A stretch of 64,000 nucleotides of DNA from Rubrivivax albus (lineage in GTDB: Bacteria; Pseudomonadota; Gammaproteobacteria; Burkholderiales; Burkholderiaceae_C), in the NCBI RefSeq assembly GCF_004016515.1, contig NZ_SACT01000003.1, positions 186,001 to 250,000 on the forward strand, in the 5' to 3' direction. Positions 25,762 to 34,057 of the stretch are shown piece by piece. Made by a program: the position numbers and the translations under genes. The stretch's first letter is position 1, and each line of letters opens with the position of its first letter. The notes beneath the pieces are model-generated. The model saw only the letters and a list, made by a program, of their open reading frames with translations. It was not told where the DNA came from and did no database searches.

Positions 25762-27201
25762 ATGAAGGCCCTGGTCTGGCTCAAGCGCGACCTGCGCCTG
25801 CACGACCACGCGCCGCTGGCGGAAGCCGCGCTGGCCGAGGGCGCGGCGGCGCTGTGGCTGCTGGAGCCGGCGTGGCGGCGCAGCCCGGAGTGCGACCCGC
25901 AGCACCTGGCCTTTGCGCTGGCCTGCGTGGCGCCGCTGCGCGATGCCCTGGCCGCGCGCGGCCTCCCGCTGTGGGTCGAAGAAGGCGACGCCGTGCCGGT
26001 GCTGCAGGCGCTGCACGCCCGGCATGGCTTCACCCACCTGTTCAGCCACGAGGAGACCGGCCCCGGCTGGAGCTACGACCGTGACCGTGCCGTGGCCGCG
26101 TGGTGCCGTGCCACGGGTGTGGCCTGGCACCAGTGGCCGCAGACCGGCGTCGTGCGGCCCCTGAAGAACCGCCGGGGCTGGGCCGGCCGCTGGCAGGCGC
26201 GCATGGAGGCGCCGCAGGTGGCGGTGCCGGCCGGCTGGCGTGGACTGGAACCGCCGCGGGCCACGCCGCTGCCGCTGGCACCCGCCAGCCGGCCGCTGCC
26301 GGCCGCCGGCGAGGCTGCGGCACGGGCGCTGCTGGACGACTTCGTTGCCGGCCGCGCGCGCGGCTACCGGCGTGCACTGTCCAGCCCGCTCACCGCGGCC
26401 GACGGCTGCAGCCGCCTGAGCCCGCACCTGGCCTTCGGCACGCTGTCGATGCGCCAGGTCCACCAGGCCACCGAGGCCGCCATCCGCAGCACGCCCGACC
26501 GCGCGCTGGCCCACGGCCTGCGCGGCTTCGCCGGCCGGCTGCGCTGGCACTGCCACTTCATGCAGAAGCTCGAGGACGAGCCGGCGGTGGAGTTCCGCAA
26601 CTTCGCGCGCGCCTGCGACGGGCTGCGGGAGGACCACTTCGACCGTGAACGCTTCGAGACCTGGTGCGAGGGCCGCACCGGCTTCCCGATGGTGGACGCC
26701 TGCATGCGACAGCTGCGCGCCACCGGCTGGCTGAACTTCCGCATGCGCGCCATGCTGGTCAGCTTCGCCGCCTACCACCTGTGGCTGCACTGGCGCGAAC
26801 CCGGGCTGTTCCTGGCCCGGCAGTTCCTCGACTTCGAACCCGGCATCCACTGGTCGCAGATGCAGATGCAGAGCGGTACCACCGGCATCAACACGCTGCG
26901 CATCTACTCGCCGGCCAAGCAGGCCCGGGACCACGACCCTGACGGCACCTACGTGCGCCGCTGGGTGCCGGAGCTCGGCACGCCCGCCTACCCGAAGCCC
27001 ATCGTCGACGAGCGCACCGCCCTCGCTGCGGCCAGGGAACGGCTCTACGGCCTGCGCCGCACCGCCGAAGCGCGGCAGGAGGCCGACGCCATCCAGCAGC
27101 GCCACGGCTCGCGCAAGAGCGGCCTGCCGCGCGCGGGCCTGCAGCGCCGCGGAACGTCCGTGAAGGCCGGCAAGGACACTCGTCAGCAGGAGCTGTTCTG
27201 A
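25762..27201 (+). CDS. Deoxyribodipyrimidine photolyase / cryptochrome family protein
   Basis: A canonical two-domain photolyase/cryptochrome of 479 residues. The N-terminal Rossmann domain starts 'KALVWLKRDLRLHDHAPLAEA'. The FAD domain has 'SRLSPHLAFGTLSMRQVH', 'LRWHCHFMQKLEDEP', 'GRTGFPMVDACMRQLRATGWLNFRMRAM', 'QMQMQSGTTGINTLRIYSP' and 'YVRRWVPEL'. The tail ends in 'QRHGSRKSGLP', a C-terminus I associate with the subgroup that travels with DUF2256. It could be a CPD photolyase or a cryptochrome-type photoreceptor. Its TGA overlaps the DUF2256 start by one base. Confidence 0.93.
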   Translation: MKALVWLKRDLRLHDHAPLAEAALAEGAAALWLLEPAWRRSPECDPQHLAFALACVAPLRDALAARGLPLWVEEGDAVPVLQALHARHGFTHLFSHEETGPGWSYDRDRAVAAWCRATGVAWHQWPQTGVVRPLKNRRGWAGRWQARMEAPQVAVPAGWRGLEPPRATPLPLAPASRPLPAAGEAAARALLDDFVAGRARGYRRALSSPLTAADGCSRLSPHLAFGTLSMRQVHQATEAAIRSTPDRALAHGLRGFAGRLRWHCHFMQKLEDEPAVEFRNFARACDGLREDHFDRERFETWCEGRTGFPMVDACMRQLRATGWLNFRMRAMLVSFAAYHLWLHWREPGLFLARQFLDFEPGIHWSQMQMQSGTTGINTLRIYSPAKQARDHDPDGTYVRRWVPELGTPAYPKPIVDERTALAAARERLYGLRRTAEARQEADAIQQRHGSRKSGLPRAGLQRRGTSVKAGKDTRQQELF

Positions 27202-27368
27202 TGGCGGCGTCTCGCGAAGCCGGCTGGAAGGGCAACAAGGCCACCCTGCCCAGCAAGCCCTGCGTGGCCTGCGGCCGACCGATGAGCTGGCGCCGCGCCT
27301 GGGCGAAGAACTGGGCCGACGTGAAGTACTGTTCCGACGCCTGCCGGCGCCGCAAGGCCGCGCCATGA
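27201..27368 (+). CDS. DUF2256 small zinc-ribbon protein
   Basis: A 55-residue protein with two zinc-knuckle pairs, C21-x2-C24 ('KPCVACGRPMSWRR') and C44-x3-C48 ('VKYCSDACRRRK'), separated by a Trp-rich segment ('WAKNWADV'). This is the DUF2256 pattern. The start overlaps the photolyase stop (TGATG) and the stop overlaps the next photolyase start (ATGA), so it is translated as part of the same unit. DUF2256 commonly accompanies photolyase/cryptochrome genes; its function is unknown. A DNA-binding or scaffold role is only a guess. Confidence 0.92.
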   Translation: MAASREAGWKGNKATLPSKPCVACGRPMSWRRAWAKNWADVKYCSDACRRRKAAP

Positions 27369-28921
27369 GACACCTGGTGATCGTGCTCGGCGACCAGCTC
27401 GACGCCGCGTCCAGCGCCTTCGACGGCTTCGACCCGGCGCGGGACGCGCTGTGGATGGCCGAGGTGGCCGAGGAGTCCACCCACGTGCGCTCCAGCCGGG
27501 TGCGCTCCGCGCTGTTCCTGGCCGCGATGCGCCACTTCGCGGCGGAGCGCCGCGCCGACGGCTGGACGGTGCATTACACGTCGCTGGACGCGGGCGTGAC
27601 CACACTGTCCGATGCGCTGGCGGCCGACATCACCCGCCTGCGCCCGGCCGGCCTGGTGCTCAGCGCGCCCGGCGACTGGCGGGTGCTGCAGGCGCTGCGC
27701 GGCGCGGGGAAAGCGCACGGCCTGCCGCTGGACCTGCGCGACGACCGCCACTTCTACGCCACCGTGCGCGACTTCGCCGCCCATGCCAAGGGCCGCAAGC
27801 AGCTCCGCATGGAGTACTTCTACCGCGAGATGCGGCAGCGCCATCGCGTGCTCATGGACGGCGACCAGCCCTGCGGCGGCCAGTGGAACTTCGACGCCGA
27901 CAACCGCGGCAGCTTCGGCGCCGACGGCCCACCGCCGGTGCCGCCGCGCGCGGGCTTTGCGCCCGATGCGCTCACGCGCGAGGTGCTGGTCACCGTGGCG
28001 CAGCGCTTCCCAGATCACCCGGGCGACCTGTCGGCCTTCGACTGGCCCGTCACCCGCGACCAGGCCCTGCAGGCCTTGCGGCTCTTCGTCGACGAACGGC
28101 TGCCGGACTTCGGCCGCTGGCAGGACGCCATGTGGGCCGGCGAACCCTGGCTGTGGCATGCCCACCTGTCGGCGGCGCTGAACCTGAAGCTGCTGAACCC
28201 GCGCGAGGTGGTGACCGCGGCCGAGGCCGCCTACCGCGCCGGCCGCGTGCCGCTGGCGTCGGCCGAAGGCTTCATCCGCCAGGTGCTGGGCTGGCGCGAG
28301 TACGTGCGCGGCATCTACTGGACGCAGATGCCGGGTTACCTGGACCGCAACGCGCTGGACGCCCACGCCCCGTTGCCTGCCTTCTACTGGACCGGCGACA
28401 CCGACATGGCCTGCCTGCGTGACGCCATCGGCCAGACGCTGCGCCTGGGCTACGCCCACCACATCCAGCGGCTGATGGTCACGGGGCTGTATGCGCTGCT
28501 GCTCGGCGTGGACCCGAATCAGGTGCACGCCTGGTACCTGGCCGTCTACGTGGACGCGGTGGAGTGGGTGGAACTGCCCAACACGCTGGGCATGAGCCAG
28601 TACGCCGACGGCGTGAAGGCCGACGGACGGCCCGCCGGTGCCGGGCCGATGGCCAGCAAGCCCTACATCGCCACCGGCCAGTACATCGCCCGCATGTCCA
28701 ACCACTGCGCCGGCTGCCGCTACCGGCCCGACCGGCGCACGGGCGACGACGCTTGCCCCTTCACCACGCTGTACTGGGACTTCCTGGCCCGCCACGAGGC
28801 CCGCTTCGCGCGCCACCCGCGCATGGCGCTGCAGGTGAAGAACCTGGCGCGGGTGCCGGCGCCAGAGCGGGCCGCCATCGCCGCCCGGGCCGACGCGCTG
28901 CGCCGCGGCTCGGGCGCCTGA
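27365..28921 (+). CDS. FeS-containing bacterial cryptochrome/(6-4) photolyase
   Basis: A 518-residue member of the FeS-BCP (prokaryotic 6-4 photolyase, 'photolyase-related protein') family. The N-terminus 'LVIVLGDQLD' and 'HYTSLDAG' are typical of its DPRP domain. The [4Fe-4S] ligands are conserved: C350 ('DMACLRDAIG'), C448 and C451 ('NHCAGC') and C464 ('DDACPF'), closely matching Agrobacterium PhrB (350, 438, 441, 454). FAD-domain motifs include 'EGFIRQVLGWREYVRGIYW', 'HHIQRLMV' and 'WVELPNTLGMSQYADG'. These enzymes repair (6-4) photoproducts or act as light sensors. It is the last gene of the photolyase cluster. Confidence 0.95.
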   Translation: MRHLVIVLGDQLDAASSAFDGFDPARDALWMAEVAEESTHVRSSRVRSALFLAAMRHFAAERRADGWTVHYTSLDAGVTTLSDALAADITRLRPAGLVLSAPGDWRVLQALRGAGKAHGLPLDLRDDRHFYATVRDFAAHAKGRKQLRMEYFYREMRQRHRVLMDGDQPCGGQWNFDADNRGSFGADGPPPVPPRAGFAPDALTREVLVTVAQRFPDHPGDLSAFDWPVTRDQALQALRLFVDERLPDFGRWQDAMWAGEPWLWHAHLSAALNLKLLNPREVVTAAEAAYRAGRVPLASAEGFIRQVLGWREYVRGIYWTQMPGYLDRNALDAHAPLPAFYWTGDTDMACLRDAIGQTLRLGYAHHIQRLMVTGLYALLLGVDPNQVHAWYLAVYVDAVEWVELPNTLGMSQYADGVKADGRPAGAGPMASKPYIATGQYIARMSNHCAGCRYRPDRRTGDDACPFTTLYWDFLARHEARFARHPRMALQVKNLARVPAPERAAIAARADALRRGSGA

Positions 28922-29030
28922 TCCGGCGCTTCGTCCCGTCCACCGGACCGGCTGTCGCATCGTTACAAGGGCCTGGCGCGAGACCGCCACAATCCGCGCA
29001 CCTGAAACCACCCCACCAGGAACCGACCCG

Positions 29031-30992
29031 ATGAGCCTGCGATCCGGACTCACCCTGACTGCCCTGACCATGGCCGCGCTGATCGCCGGCTGCGCCGCAC
29101 CCGGCACCACGCCGATGGCCGCCAACACCGCTGCCGCCCCCGTGCCGCCGCAGATCCCGCTGCGCGACTTCTTCCGCAACATCGACCGCGGCTACTACCG
29201 TGTCAGCGGCGATGGCCGCACCCTGGGCTTCATGCAGCCGGCCCTGGGCGACGACGGAAAGACCAAGCGGCTGAACATCTTCGTGCAGCCGCTGGACGGC
29301 AGCCGGCCGGTGGGCGAGCCGCGCCAGCTCACCCGCGAGTCGGCGCGCGACATCAGCAACTACTTCTGGAAGGGCGGCGACACGCTGCTCTACACCAAGG
29401 ACTTCGGCGGCGACGAGAACTTCCACGTGGTGGCGGTGGACGCCGCCAGCGGCAAGATCACCGACCTGACCCCGTTCGAGAACGTGCGCGCCGCCGTGCT
29501 CGACGACCTGCCGCAGGATCCGCAGCACGTCCTGGTGCAGCACAACCAGCGTGACAAACGCGCCTTCGACGTCTACCGGGTGAACGTCAAGACCGGAGCC
29601 CAGACCCTGGTGGCGCAGAACCCCGGCAACATCATCGGCTGGCAGACCGACCACACCGGCGCCGTGCGCATGGGCGTGGCCAGCGATGGCGTCAACAACA
29701 CGCTGCTGTACCGCGCCACCGAAGCCGAGCCCTTCAAGCCGCTGCTGACCACCGACTTCCGTACCCAGGTCAACCCGCAGTTCTTCGACGCGGCCAACGC
29801 AAAGTTCTACGCCATCAGCAACCGCGGGCGCGACAAGGCGGCCCTGGTGCTGATCGACCCCGCGAAGCCAGATGCCGAGGAACTGATCTACGCGCATCCG
29901 AAGGTGGACCTGGACGGCGCCGCCTGGTCGCGCGTGCGCCAGACGCTGGCGCTGGCCGCCTACAACGTCGACAAGCCGGGCCGCCACTACTTCGACGCCG
30001 AGACGCGGCGCATGTTCGAGCGCCTGGAGAAGCAGTTGCCCGGCAACAGCCTGATCCTGCAGAGCGCCACGCTGGCCGAGGACAAGTACGTCGTCGCCGC
30101 CTTCAACGACCGCACGCAGGGTGCCCGCTACCTGTACGACGCCAAGGCCGACACGCTGGCGCTGCTGGGCGAGATCTCGCCCTGGCTGAAGACCGAGCAG
30201 ATGGCCGCGATGCAGCCCATCCGCTACACCGCGCGCGACGGGCTGGAGATCCCCGGCTACCTCACGCTGCCGTTGGGCCGCCCGGCGAAGAACCTGCCCT
30301 GTGTGGTCAACCCGCACGGCGGCCCGTGGGCACGCGACGGCTGGGGCTTCAACCCCGAGGTGCAGTTCCTGGCCAACCGCGGCTACTGCGTGCTGCAGAT
30401 GAACTTCCGCGGCTCCACCGGCTTCGGCCGCGCCTTCTGGGAGGCCAGCTTCAAGCAGTGGGGCCTGGCCATGCAGGACGACATCACCGACGGCGTGCAG
30501 TGGCTCATCCAGCAGGGCATCGCCGACCCGAAGCGCATCGCCATCTACGGCGCCAGCTACGGCGGCTACGCCACGCTGTCGGGCGTGACCAAGACGCCGG
30601 ACCTCTACGCCGCGGCGGTGAACTACGTGGGCGTGAGCAACCTGTTCACCTTCATGAACACCATCCCGCCGTACTGGGAGCCGTTCCGCCAGCAGATGTA
30701 CCAGATGGTCGGCAACCCCGAGGATGCGGCCGACAAGGCGCGCATGACGGCCACCTCGCCGGCGCTCAACGCCGACAAGATCAAGACGCCGCTGCTGGTG
30801 GCCCAGGGCGCCCGCGACCCGCGCGTCAACAAGGCCGAGAGCGACCAGATCGTGGCCGCGTTGCGCGCCCGCGGCGTGGACGTCGAGTACATCGTCAAGG
30901 ACAACGAAGGCCACGGCTTCGCCAACGAGGAAAACCGCTTCGAGTTCTACGGTGCGATGGAACGCTTCCTGGCGAAGCACCTGAAACCGTGA
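29031..30992 (+). CDS. S9 family prolyl-oligopeptidase-like lipoprotein peptidase
   Basis: A 653-residue exported serine peptidase. The N-terminus has a lipoprotein signal with lipobox LIAGC. Residues ~40-400 form a beta-propeller-like region; residues ~410-650 are the alpha/beta hydrolase with S509 in 'YGASYGGYATL', D596 in 'GARDPRVNKAESD' and H628 in 'NEGHGFANEEN'. 'NPHGGPWARDGWGFNPEVQFLANRGY' is the typical acylaminoacyl-peptidase oxyanion region. It begins after a 109-base gap from the photolyase cluster with a possible CACAAT -10 box, and its stop overlaps the GTG of the M16 gene by three bases. Confidence 0.95.
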   Translation: MSLRSGLTLTALTMAALIAGCAAPGTTPMAANTAAAPVPPQIPLRDFFRNIDRGYYRVSGDGRTLGFMQPALGDDGKTKRLNIFVQPLDGSRPVGEPRQLTRESARDISNYFWKGGDTLLYTKDFGGDENFHVVAVDAASGKITDLTPFENVRAAVLDDLPQDPQHVLVQHNQRDKRAFDVYRVNVKTGAQTLVAQNPGNIIGWQTDHTGAVRMGVASDGVNNTLLYRATEAEPFKPLLTTDFRTQVNPQFFDAANAKFYAISNRGRDKAALVLIDPAKPDAEELIYAHPKVDLDGAAWSRVRQTLALAAYNVDKPGRHYFDAETRRMFERLEKQLPGNSLILQSATLAEDKYVVAAFNDRTQGARYLYDAKADTLALLGEISPWLKTEQMAAMQPIRYTARDGLEIPGYLTLPLGRPAKNLPCVVNPHGGPWARDGWGFNPEVQFLANRGYCVLQMNFRGSTGFGRAFWEASFKQWGLAMQDDITDGVQWLIQQGIADPKRIAIYGASYGGYATLSGVTKTPDLYAAAVNYVGVSNLFTFMNTIPPYWEPFRQQMYQMVGNPEDAADKARMTATSPALNADKIKTPLLVAQGARDPRVNKAESDQIVAALRARGVDVEYIVKDNEGHGFANEENRFEFYGAMERFLAKHLKP

Positions 30993-32347
30993 TCGCGCGC
31001 CGCGGGTGGCTGCAGGCCGCGGCCGCGCTGTCGGCCCTGCCGGCGGCGGTGCGGGCCGCCGACGGCGTGGCCCTGCCGCCGCCGCCGCTGTCCGACCAGC
31101 GCCTGGCCAACGGCCTGCGCGTCGTCGGCCTGCCCATGCCCGGTGCGGGCACGGTGGCGGTACAGGTCTGGTACCGCGTGGGCGGCAAGGACGACCCGCC
31201 GGGCCGCAGCGGCTTCGCCCACCTGTTCGAGCACCTGATGTTCAAGCGCACGGCCAGGCTGCCCGACGAGGCCTTCGACCGCCTGACCGAAGACGTGGGC
31301 GGCAGCAACAACGCCTTCACCGCCGCCGACGTCACCGTCTACACCAACGACGTGCCCGCCAACCACCTGGAGCGCCTGCTCTGGGCCGAGGCCGAGCGCA
31401 TGCAGAACCTGCGCGTGGACGCGGCCAACCTCGCCAGCGAGCGCGACGTGGTCAAGGAGGAACTGCGCGAGCACGTGGAGGCCGACCCGTATGGCCGCCT
31501 GTTCGAGGCCCTGCCCGGTCTGGCCTACCAGCGCCACCCCTACCGGCGGCCGGTGATCGGCCGCATCGAAGACCTCGACGCCGCCACGCTGGCCGACGTG
31601 CAGCGCTTCCACGCCACCTTCTACCGGCCCGACAACGCGGTGTTGATCGTCGCCGGCGGTTTCGACCCGGCGGACCTGGACCGCCTCGTCGACCGTCACT
31701 TCGGCCCGCTGACCGCGCCGAAGACACCGATCCCGCGCGTGACCGTGACCGAGCCGCGCCGCACCGAGGGCCGGCGCGTGAACCTGCGAGCGCCCATCGT
31801 GCCGCTGCCGGCAGTGGCCCTGCTGTGGCAGGGTCCGCAGGCCGGTGCGGCCGACGCGCCGGCGCTGCAGGTGGCCTCGGCGCTGCTGTCGCAGGGCGAC
31901 TCGGCGCGCCTGGCCGAGACCCTGGTGTTCCGTGATCAGCTGGCGCAAAGCGCCGGCTTCTGGGCCGACCTGAACGCCGACGCCGGCATGCTGGCCGCCT
32001 ACGCCGTGGCCGCCGGCGGCCGCACGCCCGCCGTGGTGGAGAAGGCGCTGCACGCCGAGCTGAAGCGCCTGGCCACCCAGCCCATCGCCGAGGCCGAGCT
32101 CGACAAGGTGCGCACGCAGTTGCTGACGGCCGTGGTGGCCGGCCGGCAGTCGCCCACTGGCGTGGCCGAGGCGGCCGGCTGGGCTATCGTGAACCACGGT
32201 GATCCGCGCGAGGCCGAGGCCGAGGTCGCCCGCCTGCAGGCCGTCACCGCGGCCGACGTGCAGCGTGTGATGCGCCGCCACGTTCTGGAGCGGCCGGTGG
32301 TGGCCGTGCACTACAGCGCGGCAGCCGCAAAGGCGGGTGCCCGATGA
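30989..32347 (+). CDS. M16 family zinc metallopeptidase, catalytic subunit
   Basis: A 452-residue pitrilysin-type peptidase with the inverted zinc motif H78-x-x-E81-H82 ('HLFEHLMF') and the downstream acidic residues in 'ERDVVKEELREHVEADPYGR'. The start is a GTG overlapping the S9 stop, followed by an N-terminal 'ARRGWLQAAAALSALPAAVRAA' signal, so it is periplasmic. The C-terminal half has the usual M16 dimer domain. Paired with a motif-less M16 protein in the next gene (ATGA overlap), it should form the active/inactive heterodimer seen for bacterial M16B peptidases. Confidence 0.95.
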   Translation: MIARRGWLQAAAALSALPAAVRAADGVALPPPPLSDQRLANGLRVVGLPMPGAGTVAVQVWYRVGGKDDPPGRSGFAHLFEHLMFKRTARLPDEAFDRLTEDVGGSNNAFTAADVTVYTNDVPANHLERLLWAEAERMQNLRVDAANLASERDVVKEELREHVEADPYGRLFEALPGLAYQRHPYRRPVIGRIEDLDAATLADVQRFHATFYRPDNAVLIVAGGFDPADLDRLVDRHFGPLTAPKTPIPRVTVTEPRRTEGRRVNLRAPIVPLPAVALLWQGPQAGAADAPALQVASALLSQGDSARLAETLVFRDQLAQSAGFWADLNADAGMLAAYAVAAGGRTPAVVEKALHAELKRLATQPIAEAELDKVRTQLLTAVVAGRQSPTGVAEAAGWAIVNHGDPREAEAEVARLQAVTAADVQRVMRRHVLERPVVAVHYSAAAAKAGAR

Positions 32348-33816
32348 ATCGCGTCATGCCCCTGAATCTCCTGGCCGCGGCGCTGATCGTGGCCGCTATC
32401 CCAACCCTGGCCGCCCCGGTGGCCATCCCCGATGCGCCGCCACCCGGCCCGGCCCAGCCCATCGGCGTGCCGACCCTCACCACGCAGACGCTGGGCAACG
32501 GCCTGCGGATCGTCGTCGCGCCCCGGCCGGGGCTGCCGCTGGTCACGGCGCAGGTGCTGCTGCTGGCAGGCCGCGAGGCCGATCCGGCCGACAAGACCGG
32601 CCTTGCAGCCATGACCACGACGCTGCTGACGCGTGGTGCGCGCCGTGGCGATCAGCCCGTCGACGCCGCCACGCTGGCACGGCAGGCCGAGGCCCTGGGC
32701 GGCACGCTGGACACCGCCACCGGCTGGCGCAGCAGTCTGGTGGGCATGACGGTCACCACGCCCCGACTGCCGGCCGCACTGGCGCTGATGGCCGACGTGG
32801 TGCGGCAGCCGCTGCTGGCCGCCGACGAACTCGACCGCGAACGCGCCCGTGCCCTCGACGGCCTGCGCGTGGCGCTGGACAGCCCCGGCAGCGTGGCCGG
32901 CCTGGCGGCGGGCCGCGCCTGGTGGGGCGACAGCGCCTACGGCCGCACGGCCACGCCGGCCAGCCTGGGCCGGCTGACGGCCGACGATCTGCGTGCCTTC
33001 CACGCCGCCCAGTGGCGGCCCGACCGCGTGGTGCTGGTGCTCGCCGGTGACGTCGATCCCGCCGGTGCCCGCGCGCTGGCGCAGCAGGCCTTCGGCGACT
33101 GGGCGCGCCCTGCCTCGCCGCCGCCGGTGTCGCAGGGCAGCGCCGCCGCGCCAACGTTGCCCCCGGTACTGTGGGTGGACATGCCCGGCAGCGGCCAGAG
33201 CGCGGTGGTCGTCAGCGCGCCGGCGGAGCCGCAGGGCCATGCCGACGAGGTGGTGGGCGACGTGGCGCAGACCCTGCTGGGCGGTGGCTACTCCGCGCGC
33301 CTGAACCAGGTGATCCGCATCGAGCGCGGCCTGAGCTACGGCGCCTTCGGTGGCAGCGAGGCGCACCCGGCCGGCGGCCGCTGGAACGGCCAGGCCCAGA
33401 CCAAGCACGCGAGTGCCGCCGAGGTGGCGCAGCTGATGCGCGACGCGGTGGCGCGGCTGACGCGCGAGCCGGCGCCCGCCGCGGAACTGGCGGCACGCCA
33501 GGCCAGCCTGGTGGGCAGCTTCGCGCGCCGGCTGGAGACGACCGCCGGCCTGGCCGGCCTGGTGACCGGCGAAGTGGCCGCCGGCCGCGACCCGGCGGCA
33601 TTGAAAGGGCGCGTGGACGCGGTGCGTGCCGTCACGCCCGAGCAGGTGCGCGACTACGCCGCGCGCTGGTGGACGCCGGCGTCGCTGCGGGTCGTCGTCG
33701 CCGGCGACTGGGCGGCCGCGGGCGACGGCGTCAAGGCGCTGGGGAGCGCCGGCGAGGTGCGCCGGCTGCCGAAGTCGGCGCTCGACCTGGATCGGCCCGA
33801 CCTGGGCGTGCGCTGA
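32344..33816 (+). CDS. M16 family peptidase, non-catalytic partner subunit
   Basis: A 490-residue M16-fold protein with a signal peptide (cleaved after about residue 23, 'PTLAAP'). At the place of HxxEH it has 'LAAMTTTLLTRGA', so zinc ligands are absent. The R/Y-containing second half ('LLGGGYSARLNQVIRIERGLSYGAFGG') carries the conserved Arg-Tyr element that completes the active site of the partner. Its start overlaps the stop of the catalytic subunit, giving equal expression of the two halves. Confidence 0.93.
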   Translation: MNRVMPLNLLAAALIVAAIPTLAAPVAIPDAPPPGPAQPIGVPTLTTQTLGNGLRIVVAPRPGLPLVTAQVLLLAGREADPADKTGLAAMTTTLLTRGARRGDQPVDAATLARQAEALGGTLDTATGWRSSLVGMTVTTPRLPAALALMADVVRQPLLAADELDRERARALDGLRVALDSPGSVAGLAAGRAWWGDSAYGRTATPASLGRLTADDLRAFHAAQWRPDRVVLVLAGDVDPAGARALAQQAFGDWARPASPPPVSQGSAAAPTLPPVLWVDMPGSGQSAVVVSAPAEPQGHADEVVGDVAQTLLGGGYSARLNQVIRIERGLSYGAFGGSEAHPAGGRWNGQAQTKHASAAEVAQLMRDAVARLTREPAPAAELAARQASLVGSFARRLETTAGLAGLVTGEVAAGRDPAALKGRVDAVRAVTPEQVRDYAARWWTPASLRVVVAGDWAAAGDGVKALGSAGEVRRLPKSALDLDRPDLGVR

Positions 33817-34057
33817 GGCGGACCGGGCGCCAACCGGCGCGCAGTCGTGCCGCCGCAACGGCGAACCCGCGAAGGCGGCTTACGCAGGATCCCCGCCGGC
33901 AACGGCTCAGCCAGCTTCGGTGCCGTGGGCGATCGTGTGGACTCCCCGGCACAGATCGAACCCGCAAACCACCGACCCCGTGCTGCGGGGGCTCCGGCGA
34001 GCCTTTGCGCCGGGAACACTGGCGTTACCGAATACCCGGTCCAACACTTTCGACGCC
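33817..34057 (+). other. Leader region of the PEP-CTERM gene
   Basis: 241 bases with no ORF of note. 33855-33935 has a layout loosely like a c-di-GMP-I aptamer: 'GGCGAACC', a CCGC-GAAG-GCGG hairpin, 'ACGCAGG', and a later ACGGC/GCCGT stem. The GNRA tetraloop and several invariant bases do not match. A small CCCCG-TGCTG-CGGGG hairpin lies near 33976-33990. No convincing promoter or sigma-54 box was found. Confidence 0.25.

Noticed and set aside
26888..30980. Long minus-strand frames of 764 and 739 residues
   Set aside because: Antisense shadows of the photolyase cluster and the S9 peptidase; His/Gln/Arg-rich, without domain motifs or ribosome-binding sites.
34000..34057. Possible sigma-54 promoter before the PEP-CTERM gene
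   Set aside because: GG and GC elements are not at the required 10-base spacing and the TGGCAC/TTGC boxes are incomplete.
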